A DNA stretch of 64,000 nt from Rheinheimera sp. SA_1 (GCF_001669775.1 NZ_LXWK01000020.1:62001-126000); one strand, 5' to 3'; shown: positions 43,133 through 52,267, numbered from the stretch's first letter. Numbers and translations are program-made. The notes: generated by a model from the letters alone, not told the origin.

Positions 43133-44074
43133 ATGCAAATTATCAGCGCACAACAAGTGGATCAAGTACTGGATTTCCCATTGTTGATCAATGCTTTACA
43201 ACAAGGTTTTGCCAAAGAGTTCACCATGCCGGCAAGGCAGGTTTGGCCACTGACGCCGGGCAGCCCTGAAGCGTTTGCATTATTGCCAGCCTGGAATGAG
43301 CAGGTGATCGCAGTAAAAGCCTTTAGCTATTTTCCGGATAATGCTGAGCTGCAATTGCCCACTTTACACGCCAGTATTTTGTTGTACCGGCGTGATAACG
43401 GCGTGCCGCTGGCCTGGGTCGAAGGCAGCAGCGTGACGTGCTGGCGCACCGCCGCAGTATCGGCGTTGGCGTCCCGTTATCTGGCGCGGCCGGATTCCCG
43501 CACCCTGCTGTTACTCGGTAGTGGCCGCCTGGCGTTACCACTCATTCAGGCACATCTGGCCGAACATGATTTACAAACTTTATTGCTGTGGGGGCGTAAT
43601 CAGGCGGCAGCGCGCCAACTCTGCCACAGGGTGCAGCAGTTATATCCGCGGCTGCAAGTCCAGGTGGTGCAGGAGATTAACGAGGCTTGTCAGCAGGCCG
43701 ACATCATCGTCGCTGCCACCGGCTCGCCGACGCCGCTGTTATTTGGCAACCATATTCCGCCAGGCTGTCATGTCGATTTGCTCGGCAATCACAGCCCGCA
43801 GCAGCGTGAATGTGACACTGAGTTAGTACGGCGCGCTTCGGTGTATGTCGATGATCGCAATAATGTGCTGAATGAAGCGGGCGAGCTGTTGATCCCAATC
43901 GCCGAGCAACAGTTTTCCGCCAACGACATTCGCGCCGAACTGGCCGAGCTGTGCCGCCGCAATCTGCCAGCACGGCAACATCGTGATGAAATCACCTTGT
44001 TTAAGTCGGTGGGTACGGCGCTTAGTGATTTGCTTTGCGCCGAATTGGTGTTGCAGCGCCCCTACTTCAACTAG
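43133..44074 (+). CDS. Ornithine cyclodeaminase family; likely pyrroline-2-carboxylate reductase
   Basis: 313 residues. The substrate-side Lys is in VIAVKAFSYFPDN, and the NAD(P)-binding Rossmann motif is LLLLGSGRLALPLIQAHL (about residues 122-139) with VAATGSPTPLL. DLLGNHSPQQRECD replaces the usual GSF/Asp block of true ornithine cyclodeaminases. Family members next to trans-3-hydroxyproline dehydratase genes are known to reduce pyrroline-2-carboxylate to L-proline, so context decides the call. A longer frame begins inside the previous gene; ATG 43133 is preferred for the conserved MQIISAQQVDQVLDF start, with only a weak GAGA ribosome site. Third gene of the operon. Confidence 0.85.
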   Translation: MQIISAQQVDQVLDFPLLINALQQGFAKEFTMPARQVWPLTPGSPEAFALLPAWNEQVIAVKAFSYFPDNAELQLPTLHASILLYRRDNGVPLAWVEGSSVTCWRTAAVSALASRYLARPDSRTLLLLGSGRLALPLIQAHLAEHDLQTLLLWGRNQAAARQLCHRVQQLYPRLQVQVVQEINEACQQADIIVAATGSPTPLLFGNHIPPGCHVDLLGNHSPQQRECDTELVRRASVYVDDRNNVLNEAGELLIPIAEQQFSANDIRAELAELCRRNLPARQHRDEITLFKSVGTALSDLLCAELVLQRPYFN

Positions 44075-44098
44075 TTAAAAAAACTCAGAGAAAAACCT

Positions 44099-45877
44099 AT
44101 GAGCTCAGTCCGACGCAGCCCCTTTCCGGCGACTTTTTATGTCGCCAATACCATGGAAATATTCGAACGACTGGCCTGGTACGGCTTTTTCAGTTTGTCC
44201 TCTTTGTATATGACCAGCCCAACAAGCCATGGTGGTCTTGGTTTTAGCGATCAGGAACGGGGCTTTTTGCAAGGTATGATCCCGTTTTTGCTGTATTTAC
44301 TGCCGGTGCTGACCGGCGCGCTGGCTGATCGCTATGGTTATCGGCGGATGTTTTTATGCTCTTTTGCGCTGATGGCGCCGTCTTATTATCTGCTGGGACA
44401 AGTCGAGAGCTTTTGGGCATTTTTTATGGCCTTTACCGCAGTGGCGGTTGGTGCGGCCTGTTTTAAACCGGTGGTGGTGGGCACCGTTGGCCGCTGCAGC
44501 GACGACAGTAATCGCGGGCTGGCGTTTGGGATTTTTTACACCATGGTCAATATCGGCGGTTTTGTCGGGCCATTGGTCGCCGGGTATTTGCGGGCGATCA
44601 GCTGGGACTGGGTGTTTGTAATGTCGTCATTGTGGATTTTAATCAATTTTATTCCGGCGTTATTTTGGTACCGCGATCCGGTGGTTAATACCTCGGATCA
44701 ACGCACCGTGCGCCAGGTGCTGCAGGAAATGCAGCAGGTGCTGGGTAACGGACGGCTGGCGCTCTTGGTGTTGCCGTTATTATTGGGGTTGATGTTCAGC
44801 CCACGCTTTGCCATCAGTTGGTGGCAGATGTTGTTAGTCGCTGGTCTGTGGATTGGCCTGAATCTGGGCTGGAGTTACGGCCTGCGCCTGGCGAAAAGTC
44901 TGCATTCGAACGGCAACTCCGGGCAAATCTTAGCTTGGTATCAGCAGCAAATGCAGCTGGGTAACGGCCGTTTTGTCTGCTTTTTGCTGCTGCTCACCGG
45001 CTTTTTTACTGCGTACAATCAGTTATTTATCACCTTGCCGGTGTATTTACGCGATTACGTCGACACCCGTGATTTGGTGCAAAGCCTGGCGGCCTGGTCG
45101 CCAACGTTGCTGGACTATTTTGCGGCGGTCAATATTCCACAACTGGCGGCCGCTTTACCTGCTCTGGCCATCCAGTTTGGCACTTTAGAGCCTGCACAGT
45201 GGCAAAGTCTGGTGTTGGAACTGGCGCATCACAAAATTTTGCTGCCGCCTGACGAGATGGCTGCTGGTTTACAGGCTTTACTACAGCAGCAACTAAGCGC
45301 CGAACAACTGGCCAGCCAGTGGGCCGCTGAATACCGGCAGATTAACCCGGAATATATTGTTAACCTTGGTTTTGCCACGATAGTGCTGGCGCAGATTGCT
45401 ATCAGTACTTTTATTGAGCGCTGGCCGGCGATACCGGTGCTGGTGGTCGGCACTGTGGTGATGGCCGCTGGTTTGCTGGGCTGTGGACTGTCCGGCATGT
45501 TGCTGGTTGGCGGCGTAACGATCGTCGGTGCTGTCGTGGTATTTTCCTGTGGTGAAATGATTGCGTCGCCAAAAAGTCAGGAATATGTCGCGGCTATAGC
45601 ACCGCGCCATCAGACGGCGATGTATATGGGCTATTACTTTGTGGCGATGGCGCTGGGCAATTTATTTGCCGGATTATTATCAGGTTTTGCCTACACCGTC
45701 ATTGCCAAACAAATGAACCAGCCGCTGTTGATGTGGGTTTTGTTCGCTGGTATCGCACTACTGACTGCCGCTGGTATGTTGATATTTCACTACTGGGTGC
45801 AGCGGCAGCCGTTGCCGGTAAAGCTTGATGTTGCAAAGACCAATGCGACTGAGGTTAACGGCGAGTGTTTAACCTGA
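44099..45877 (+). CDS. POT-family proton-coupled oligopeptide transporter (592 aa)
   Basis: An inner-membrane major-facilitator carrier for di- and tripeptides. The proton-coupling motif of the family is visible as EIFERLAWYGFF (ExxER) in TM1, and GALADRYGYRR and FKPVVVGTVGRCSDDSNRGLAFGIFYTMVNIGG are classical POT signatures. It has about 14 helices with a long interdomain insert (roughly residues 330-420, including AAWSPTLLDYFAAVNIPQ and Gln-rich helices), larger than in the E. coli Dtp proteins (about 500 residues). It is 24 bases behind the reductase gene, so it belongs to the operon and likely imports the proline- and hydroxyproline-containing peptides used by its partners. Confidence 0.9.
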   Translation: MSSVRRSPFPATFYVANTMEIFERLAWYGFFSLSSLYMTSPTSHGGLGFSDQERGFLQGMIPFLLYLLPVLTGALADRYGYRRMFLCSFALMAPSYYLLGQVESFWAFFMAFTAVAVGAACFKPVVVGTVGRCSDDSNRGLAFGIFYTMVNIGGFVGPLVAGYLRAISWDWVFVMSSLWILINFIPALFWYRDPVVNTSDQRTVRQVLQEMQQVLGNGRLALLVLPLLLGLMFSPRFAISWWQMLLVAGLWIGLNLGWSYGLRLAKSLHSNGNSGQILAWYQQQMQLGNGRFVCFLLLLTGFFTAYNQLFITLPVYLRDYVDTRDLVQSLAAWSPTLLDYFAAVNIPQLAAALPALAIQFGTLEPAQWQSLVLELAHHKILLPPDEMAAGLQALLQQQLSAEQLASQWAAEYRQINPEYIVNLGFATIVLAQIAISTFIERWPAIPVLVVGTVVMAAGLLGCGLSGMLLVGGVTIVGAVVVFSCGEMIASPKSQEYVAAIAPRHQTAMYMGYYFVAMALGNLFAGLLSGFAYTVIAKQMNQPLLMWVLFAGIALLTAAGMLIFHYWVQRQPLPVKLDVAKTNATEVNGECLT

Positions 45878-45980
45878 ATGCTGATAAGCCAGGCTCTTTC
45901 ACTGCGCTCAATACGGAAAACTGAGCGCCGTTTTAAGACTACACTTAGCCTTACCTTTTGCTGCCAGTTTGGGTGTTCTG

Positions 45981-46964
45981 ATGAGCGCCGCCACTCTTTG
46001 TTGTTATCAGGAAGACGATGCAAAACATTGTTGCCACGAACCGGCCGCTGCGTCCGGCCTTTGTTATTGGCACGATCCAACAATTTGCAAAGATCAGCCT
46101 GGGGACAAAACAGCCTTGGAACTGTACGCCAAAAATGGTGGTCAGCTGCGTGGTCTGGCGCTGAAACGTGCCCAGCTGGCAGGATTAAATCTGGCAGCGG
46201 CACCGGGGCAAGCCGGTTACGATTTAAGTTTCAGCGATTTATACCGCGCCAATTTACATGGCGCGCATTTGTATAAAGCTAATCTGACCGAAGTCAATCT
46301 GATGAAAGCCGACTTGCGTGAAGCCAACGTGCACTGGACCTGTATGCATCAGGCGAATTTATTAGGGGTGAAATGGGCCGGGGCCCGTCTTGAAAATATG
46401 CAGCTCGGTAAACAATTGCGGCAGGAAAAAATCGCTCATCAAGCCGATAAAATCCGCGACCGGGCGCTTGCCAATGATTATTTCGAGCAATCAGAGGAAA
46501 TTTACCGCGACCTGCGTAAAGCCGCCGAGCATGAAGGTTTATTTGTGTTATCAGGTCGTTATATTCAACAGGAACTACGGATGCGCCGGTTTCAGTATCC
46601 CCGCTGGAGCAAGCCGCGGTTGCTGTCAAAACTGATTGATGTCTTTTGCGGATATGGTGAAGAGCCACTGCGGGTGGTGCTGTTTTCGCTATTACTGATA
46701 TTCCTCAGTGCCATTTGTTATTTTTTCCTCGGCGTGATGAGTGGCGGTGAGTTATTGCAGTTTAATCCGGCCGATAATTTCTGGCATCAGTTGAAGCTGT
46801 TCGGTACCTGTTTGTACTATTCGGTGGTGACCTTTACCACTCTTGGTTACGGCGATATCACGCCGATTGGCTGGTCGCGGTTATTTGCTGCTTTTGAAGC
46901 TTTTACCGGTAGTTTTACCATCGCCTTGTTCGTGGTGGTGTTTGTGAAAAAAATGACCCGCTGA
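45981..46964 (+). CDS. Pentapeptide-repeat protein fused to a two-TM K+ channel
   Basis: 327 residues. A Cys/His-rich head comes first (CCYQEDDAKHCCHEP, then GLCYWHDP; about residues 7-32), a possible metal site. A pentapeptide-repeat block follows (about 55-135: LRGLALKRAQLAGLNL, ADLREANV, HQANLLG), then a charged helix and a C-terminal pore module: TM1 (about 228-250), pore helix, selectivity filter TTLGYGD (GYG at 289-291) and TM2. This is an Ion_trans_2-type potassium channel with a right-handed beta-helix on its cytosolic N-terminus, so gating by a bound ligand, protein or metal is possible. The start at ATG 45981 is preferred over an upstream TTG; the ribosome site is weak. No operon partner. 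Confidence 0.85.
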   Translation: MSAATLCCYQEDDAKHCCHEPAAASGLCYWHDPTICKDQPGDKTALELYAKNGGQLRGLALKRAQLAGLNLAAAPGQAGYDLSFSDLYRANLHGAHLYKANLTEVNLMKADLREANVHWTCMHQANLLGVKWAGARLENMQLGKQLRQEKIAHQADKIRDRALANDYFEQSEEIYRDLRKAAEHEGLFVLSGRYIQQELRMRRFQYPRWSKPRLLSKLIDVFCGYGEEPLRVVLFSLLLIFLSAICYFFLGVMSGGELLQFNPADNFWHQLKLFGTCLYYSVVTFTTLGYGDITPIGWSRLFAAFEAFTGSFTIALFVVVFVKKMTR

Positions 46965-47124
46965 TGGTTGCGGCGTCAAAATCAATGCGGTGATGGTGAT
47001 AAATCTGTGGCGGTGGATTGATTAACGTCAGCGGCCACCCCATTTCCTTTCCAGCTGTATTTTTGGCGCTCGCACCGTGGTGCTGGCCGCCGTTCTGATT
47101 GACCAACCAAACCGGGGAATGAAC

Positions 47125-47637
47125 ATGCTTTATGACTTAACCGTAGTGCAGTTCAGCAAAATGCTGAATAACCTGAACGCTATTCTGGACAAAGCAGCGC
47201 TGGTTGCTGAAGCGAAAAAATACGATGTGACGGTGCTGTTAAATTCGCGATTGGCACCGGACCAGTTTAACCTGATCCGTCAGGTGCAAATTGCCTGTGA
47301 TACCGCCAAAATTGGTGTCGCCCGCTTAGCCGGTGTGGTCGACAGTGCGCCAAAACATGACGACAGCGAAACCACATTAGCCGAGCTGAAAACCCGTATC
47401 GCGCAAACGCTGGATTACCTCAACAGCTTTAAAGCTGAAGATTTGGCCGAAGCAGCTGAACGTCACATCAGTCAGCCGCGTTGGGAAGGTAAATACCTGA
47501 CCGGCTTAGAGTTTGCTATCCAGCATGCCATTCCGAATCTCTATTTCCACGTCACCACCGCCTACGCCATTTTGCGTCACAACGGTGTGGATGTGGGCAA
47601 AAAAGACTATTTAGGCGCAATGCCGTATAAGGCTTAA
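47125..47637 (+). CDS. DUF1993 family protein (170 aa)
   Basis: A cytosolic all-helical protein starting MLYDLTVVQFSKMLNNLNAILDKA and containing RLAPDQFNLIRQVQIACDTAK and FHVTTAYAILRHNGVDVGKKDYLG, the features of DUF1993 (a DinB-like four-helix fold). Function is unknown; relatives occur as single genes. Three conserved His positions could bind a metal as in DinB, but this is inference. Two ATGs (47119, 47125) compete; GGGGA is six bases before 47125 and only one before 47119, so the second is chosen. A terminator hairpin lies 15 bases after the stop. Confidence 0.88.
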   Translation: MLYDLTVVQFSKMLNNLNAILDKAALVAEAKKYDVTVLLNSRLAPDQFNLIRQVQIACDTAKIGVARLAGVVDSAPKHDDSETTLAELKTRIAQTLDYLNSFKAEDLAEAAERHISQPRWEGKYLTGLEFAIQHAIPNLYFHVTTAYAILRHNGVDVGKKDYLGAMPYKA

Positions 47638-47652
47638 TTAGCCGGGTATACT

Positions 47653-47676
47653 GAGGTCAGCACTCATGCTGACCTC
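47653..47676 (+). terminator. Intrinsic terminator
   Basis: GAGGTCAGCA (47653-47662), loop CTCA, TGCTGACCTC (47667-47676), then a pyrimidine-rich tail TTCATCTTCTTCC. It ends the DUF1993 gene. The remainder of the gap to 47930 is AT-rich and shows no gene. Confidence 0.75.
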
Positions 47677-47930
47677 TTCATCTTCTTCCTGTGTTACCCG
47701 CTACGGCCAGCCTAAACCCACTCCAACTTTCTGCTGTTAAACTTCAACCACTTTATTACATAAATGACTATTAACTGGTCGCAATCCGTTATCAATAAAA
47801 CGCGTCAATTTATAAGATATTGAATTATAGATAAATTTCCTTTGGCATTTAACTTGCCATCCGTTGTGGCCTAATCGGCATATATCCAAATTATGTTTCA
47901 AACAACGATTCAAACTAACGGAAACACTCC

Positions 47931-48830
47931 ATGAATAAAATATTCTTTAATGCGCAGCAGCAACTGAGAAATGGTTGGTGGGTAATGGTATTTATCGCCA
48001 TTCTCGCCGTGTCACGTCAGCTTTATAAACCGACCAGAGATTGGCTGGCCAGTCTTGGCGCCAGCACCATGCAGCTCGAACCGCTGGCACTGGTATTTTT
48101 ATTGTTAGTCAGTTGGAGTTGTGTGTTGTTACGAAGACAACGACTGGCCGATCTGGGGCTGGCTTTGAATTCCCGCTGGTGGCAACAGCTGTTGTTTGGT
48201 ACTGCTGCTGGCATGGCGATGATGGCTGTGATTGCGTTGCTGATGTGGAGCTTTTCAGCAGCCACCTTTGGCATCAATCCTAAGTTTCAAGCCGCAGATT
48301 TAATCTTAGGTGCTTATTTGCTGTTGTTAGGCGCTGCGCTGGAAGAGTTACTGTTTCGGGGTTTTGTATTTCAGCGATTGATCGATGGGTTGGGGGTTTG
48401 GCCAACGCAGCTGTTATTTGCCGCCATTTTTGCCGCTGGGCACATGGAAAATCCTGGCCTTGAGGGCAGCGCCAAATTGGTGGCAATGCTGGATCTGGCC
48501 TTAGCTTCATTGTTGCTTGGCCTGGCTTATCTAAAAACCCGCAGTCTGGCGTTGCCGCTGGGTCTGCATTTTGGCTGGAATTGGGCGCAAGGGTATCTGC
48601 TGGGGTTTCAGGTCAGCGGGCACGAACATAACGGCTGGTTGTTACCACAACTGCAAGCCCAGCCAGATTGGCTAACCGGCGGTAATTTTGGCGCCGAAGC
48701 CTCGATATTTGCGGTGTTTGTTGATTGTCTGGCGTTGTGGTTGTTATGGCGCTGGCGTGGGGTGGCTGAGGCGTCAACTTCACCAGAACTGATGCCGAAC
48801 GCAACAAAAACAGCAACTTTGCCTGGCTAG
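47931..48830 (+). CDS. CPBP-family intramembrane metalloprotease (299 aa)
   Basis: A polytopic membrane protein with about eight helices. The CAAX-protease/bacteriocin-processing (Abi) motifs are in order: EELLFRGFVFQRL (motif 1, EExxxR), FAAGHMENP (motif 2, the metal-binding His) and HFGWNWAQG (motif 3, His and Asn). Prokaryotic members serve as maturation or immunity proteases or have unknown roles. No bacteriocin gene is adjacent. The gene stands alone with an AT-rich upstream region, and is convergent with argP. Confidence 0.88.
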   Translation: MNKIFFNAQQQLRNGWWVMVFIAILAVSRQLYKPTRDWLASLGASTMQLEPLALVFLLLVSWSCVLLRRQRLADLGLALNSRWWQQLLFGTAAGMAMMAVIALLMWSFSAATFGINPKFQAADLILGAYLLLLGAALEELLFRGFVFQRLIDGLGVWPTQLLFAAIFAAGHMENPGLEGSAKLVAMLDLALASLLLGLAYLKTRSLALPLGLHFGWNWAQGYLLGFQVSGHEHNGWLLPQLQAQPDWLTGGNFGAEASIFAVFVDCLALWLLWRWRGVAEASTSPELMPNATKTATLPG

Positions 48831-48874
48831 CCGCGACTGCCAGAGTCAGAGGGAGTTCGCGGACTCTTGCGGTT

Positions 48875-49747
48875 TTATTCTTGTATCAAATACAGCTTTG
48901 CTGTCTGCTCCACCCGCTGTCGCAACAACTGCAGCAGCGGGCTTTCGCTTTGCCAATAATGCCAGTACAGCGGTGTGTCAAGCGCATAACCCGGCGATAA
49001 ATCAATAAGTTGCCCCGAGTTCAGCAAGTGCTGGCTTTGCAGTTCTGGCAATAAACCAAAACCTAACCCCGCCACAACAGAGCGGACAAAACCTTCGGAT
49101 GATGGACATAAATGCACCCGCTGTGGGGTGGCTCCGGCGATGTCCTGCAAATACTGATGTTGCAGCTGGTCGTCCTGACTAAACACCATACAAGGTAAAG
49201 CAGCAATTTTCTGCGGCAGGTTTTCAGTGAGTTGATGCCGTTTTACAAAATCGACACTGGCCACAGCACGATAACGTAACGCGCCCAAATATAACGCCGC
49301 ACCACCATTTACTGGCTGCGCGGCGTCACAGACACAAGCCATTACCTCACCCTGCTTCATTCGTTTTAAGCCAACCGACTGATCCTCAACCACTAAATCA
49401 AACTGTACGCCGGGATGATCCGGTAGCACTAACGCTTGTGGCAACCAGGTCGCCAGTGAGTCGGCGTTGGTGGCGAGGCGCACCACCAAATGCTCGGGGT
49501 CATCAGTCAACCCTAGCGCCGCTTCCATTTGCCGCACTTGTTGCAGGTGATTCAGCAAGCGCTGACCGGTAGCGGTGGCGACCGGCGGTGTGGTGCGCAA
49601 CAACACCGGCTGACCCAGTAAAGCTTCCAGCTGTTTGATCCGCCGACTGACCGCCGACTGGGTTAAAAACAGCTGCTGCGCTGCTTTTTCAAAACCTTGT
49701 TGTTCAATCACCGCCGCAAGGGCTTGCAGGAGTCGATAGTCAATCAT
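48875..49747 (-). CDS. argP: LysR-family regulator ArgP
   Basis: 290 residues. The N-terminal helix-turn-helix (DYRLLQALAAVIEQQGFEKAAQQLFLTQSAVSRRIKQLE) and the region LVVRLATNADSLATWLPQAL are nearly the same as in E. coli ArgP by eye. The C-terminal effector domain has SSEGFVRSVVAGLGFGLLPE. ArgP senses lysine and arginine and activates the exporter gene. It is divergent from the LysE/ArgO-type gene at 49890, with a 142-base control region between, which confirms the identity. Confidence 0.93.
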   Translation of the reverse strand: MIDYRLLQALAAVIEQQGFEKAAQQLFLTQSAVSRRIKQLEALLGQPVLLRTTPPVATATGQRLLNHLQQVRQMEAALGLTDDPEHLVVRLATNADSLATWLPQALVLPDHPGVQFDLVVEDQSVGLKRMKQGEVMACVCDAAQPVNGGAALYLGALRYRAVASVDFVKRHQLTENLPQKIAALPCMVFSQDDQLQHQYLQDIAGATPQRVHLCPSSEGFVRSVVAGLGFGLLPELQSQHLLNSGQLIDLSPGYALDTPLYWHYWQSESPLLQLLRQRVEQTAKLYLIQE

Positions 49748-49889
49748 GATTAAAACTCATGGTATCTGAAAATTATTCGTTGGATTCATTGTAGTGCGGA
49801 TCTTTAGACTATGACCAGTGTTGTGTGGCTGCTGCGCAAACGCCCGGCAAATGGCCGATCGCAGACCTGCCTTGTTATGGAGCTAAACC

Positions 49890-50489
49890 ATGTTGTCATT
49901 TTTTACCGGTTTTACCGTCGGGCTTAGTCTGATTGTGGCCATCGGGGCGCAAAATATCTGGGTGCTAAGCCAAAGTATGGCCGGTGCCAACCGGCTGGTG
50001 ATTGCGCTTGTTTGTATCAGCTGTGATGCGCTGCTGATTGTCACCGGGGTTTATAGCGTGCAGTGGTTACAACAAATTATTCCGCCGCTGGTGCCGGTGC
50101 TGACCTGGTGTGGCGTACTGATGTTGTTATGGTTGGCCTACGGCGCTGGACGGCGAGCCTGGCAAGGCAGTGCGGGGCTACTGGCAACGCAACAAGTGCA
50201 GGTCAAACCCTGGCAGCAAACTGCTTTGACGGCACTTGCTATTACTTTGCTCAACCCGCATGTCTATCTCGATACCGTGGTACTGATTGGCGGAGTTGGC
50301 ACCTTGCAACCACAACCGGCCTGGTTCACTGCTGGCGCTTGTCTGGCCTCGTTCATGTGGTTCAGCAGTCTGACTGCTTTGGCTCCAAAGTTAAAAACAG
50401 TGTTGAGTTCACCCAAACGCTGGCGGATCTTTGATGCACTGGTGGCGCTGACTTTAACCGGGATAGCGCTGAAGCTGGCGGTGGCTTAA
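49890..50489 (+). CDS. argO: Basic amino-acid exporter ArgO (LysE family)
   Basis: 199 residues, six helices. The start MLSFFTGFTVGLSLIVAIGAQN carries the family motif (GAQNIWVLSQS), and the second half has ITLLNPHVYLDTVVLIGGVG, the LNPHVYLDT signature of LysE/ArgO. It exports arginine or lysine and related toxic analogues. Expression should depend on ArgP encoded divergently. The 285 bases downstream hold an inverted repeat near 50513-50559 (CCATTTGC...GCAAATG), possibly a terminator, and then AT-rich DNA. Confidence 0.93.
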   Translation: MLSFFTGFTVGLSLIVAIGAQNIWVLSQSMAGANRLVIALVCISCDALLIVTGVYSVQWLQQIIPPLVPVLTWCGVLMLLWLAYGAGRRAWQGSAGLLATQQVQVKPWQQTALTALAITLLNPHVYLDTVVLIGGVGTLQPQPAWFTAGACLASFMWFSSLTALAPKLKTVLSSPKRWRIFDALVALTLTGIALKLAVA

Positions 50490-50774
50490 ACGGAAAACAA
50501 GGCGCGAAGCAGCCATTTGCAAGTTAATGTTAAGGCCATTGGCAAATGCAGATGGCGCGTGATATAAGCTCGCGGCCTTTTCAACACTGTGTTCGGCCCC
50601 GGTTCTGTCCCGTTGAAAATCTCTGTTAAAGCAAGGTAGAAATGTACCTTTATGCTTATCAAAAAAGAAAAATTTTCTTTTACAATGTCATTTATCGGAT
50701 GCTCTCACCAATCGTTACGTCATTTATACCGAGTAAGTTGCAGGATCCGGTATGGAGCCTAAAAAGGAGAAATT

Positions 50775-51404
50775 ATGAACCCATTTGAAATAGGTTATTT
50801 CAGCGAACATGACCTTAAATTTGCAGGATTCAAAAGACTTGGAAGTAATGTCCGAATTGCCAAGAACTGCACAATCATCGGCCTTGAGAACATCGAAATT
50901 GGTGACAATGTTCGAATTGATGGCTATTGCACTATTATCGCCGCCGGGAGCGGTTGGCTGGAACTCGGTTCACATATTCATATTGGTGCATATTGCTTGC
51001 TGTCGGCAGGGGATGGGATCCGCATGGCGGACTTCAGCGGCCTCTCACATGGGGTGCAGATATACAGCAGAACTGATGATTACAGCGGTAAACATTTAAC
51101 CAACCCGACCGTGCCAGAAAAATATACTCACTTGACCCGTGGTGCTGTCACGCTTGAGCGACATGTCGTTATTGGCGCTGGAACTGTAGTTTTGCCTAAA
51201 GTATCAATCGGTGAAGGAGCAACTGTCGGTGCGTTATCGCTGGTTACCAAAAGCCTTGAAGCATGGGGTGTTTTTTTCGGCAGTCCGGCAAAACGACTTA
51301 AAGGCAGGTCAAAACGCTTGCTGGAGTTAGAGGCAGAATTACAACAAGAGAACGCCCATCAGGATGCTCAAACGGAAAAGCGACCACTCGAAGTTAAGCT
51401 GTAA
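50775..51404 (+). CDS. Hexapeptide-repeat acyltransferase (WbbJ-like, 209 aa)
   Basis: A left-handed beta-helix acetyltransferase. Hexapeptide turns are visible as VRIAKNCTIIGLENIEIGDNV, IDGYCTIIAAGSG, HIHIGAYC and the C-terminal set VVIGAGTVVLPKVSIGEGATV, ending VFFGSPAKRLKGR (each part under the full repeat). An insertion with YSRTDDYSGKHLTNPTVPEKY between coils is typical of sugar O-acetyltransferases such as those in O-antigen loci. AAAAGGAG lies directly before ATG 50775. The substrate is probably a nucleotide- or lipid-linked sugar. No other polysaccharide gene is near, and base composition is AT-richer than the flanks, so acquisition is likely. Forms a pair with the gene at 51602. Confidence 0.87.
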   Translation: MNPFEIGYFSEHDLKFAGFKRLGSNVRIAKNCTIIGLENIEIGDNVRIDGYCTIIAAGSGWLELGSHIHIGAYCLLSAGDGIRMADFSGLSHGVQIYSRTDDYSGKHLTNPTVPEKYTHLTRGAVTLERHVVIGAGTVVLPKVSIGEGATVGALSLVTKSLEAWGVFFGSPAKRLKGRSKRLLELEAELQQENAHQDAQTEKRPLEVKL

Positions 51405-51601
51405 CCTTATGCTTTACAAAGAGAGTATTGTTAAAAATTAACAAATTGCTCAGAGCAAGACGTTGTTGATGCTACTATCGATGTAGGTGCAGGCTGCACT
51501 GCTTTTCGGATTGTGTTGATGACCTCGTTTTTTGTCCGGCCTCACAATACAATCGTTTATCCAGCAGCTAGCTTTACATTGAATTGTAACAGGACGAAAA
51601 A

Positions 51602-52267
51602 ATGAAACTTTATGGTGTTATCGGAGCTGGTGGGTTCGGTAAGGAAGTCATGCCCCTCGCAGCACATTGGTTGCCAATTTGGGATGGTATTGAACATGAT
51701 TCCGAGCTGGTGTTTGTAGTCGAAGATCAGTATTTCACGCAAAACCAAAGAGTTAATGGTTATCGTGTCATGAGCATGACAGAGTTTCTTACGGCACCCG
51801 TTTCGGAGCGTCGATTCAATATTTCGATTGGAAATTCTGCTGTTCGAGAGCGCATCGCAAACAGTATCCCGGCAGATGTCGCAACGCCATTCTCTATCCA
51901 TGCACCTAATCATGTGTCATTGGATGGAAACAGCATCGGCGATGGCGCAATTTTCTGCAGCTTTACCAATGTAACTTCTAACGCAAAAATTGGCCGCTTC
52001 TTCCATGGCAACATCTACTCCTACGTGGCTCATGATTGTGTGATTGGCGATTTCGTAACATTTGCCCCCGGTGTCATGTGTAATGGGCATGTGGTGATAG
52101 AAGATCATGCTTACATTGGGACTGGCGCAATTATCCGCGACGGTACCGATAAACCCATTGTTATTGGACGCGGTGCGGTAGTCGGCATGGGTGCTGTGGT
52201 GACAAAAAGTGTTCCGCCCGGAGTCACTGTGATTGGAAATCCTGCGAAGCCTTTGATCCGAGACTAA
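51602..52267 (+). CDS. PglD/NeuD-like sugar acetyltransferase (221 aa)
   Basis: A two-domain protein. An N-terminal Rossmann-like PglD domain (MKLYGVIGAGGFGKEVMPLA, about residues 1-85) is followed by a left-handed beta-helix (SLDGNSIGDGAIFCSFTNVTS..., HDCVIGDFVTFAPGVMCNG, IGRGAVVGMGAVVTKSVPPG) ending GNPAKPLIRD. The probable catalytic His is in YVAHDCVIG. Relatives acetylate UDP-4-amino-sugars or sialic acid precursors for glycans. No aminotransferase or dehydratase gene for such sugars is present, so the substrate must come from elsewhere or the locus is a remnant. The gene is 198 bases after the first acyltransferase; CAGGACG precedes the start. Confidence 0.88.
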   Translation: MKLYGVIGAGGFGKEVMPLAAHWLPIWDGIEHDSELVFVVEDQYFTQNQRVNGYRVMSMTEFLTAPVSERRFNISIGNSAVRERIANSIPADVATPFSIHAPNHVSLDGNSIGDGAIFCSFTNVTSNAKIGRFFHGNIYSYVAHDCVIGDFVTFAPGVMCNGHVVIEDHAYIGTGAIIRDGTDKPIVIGRGAVVGMGAVVTKSVPPGVTVIGNPAKPLIRD

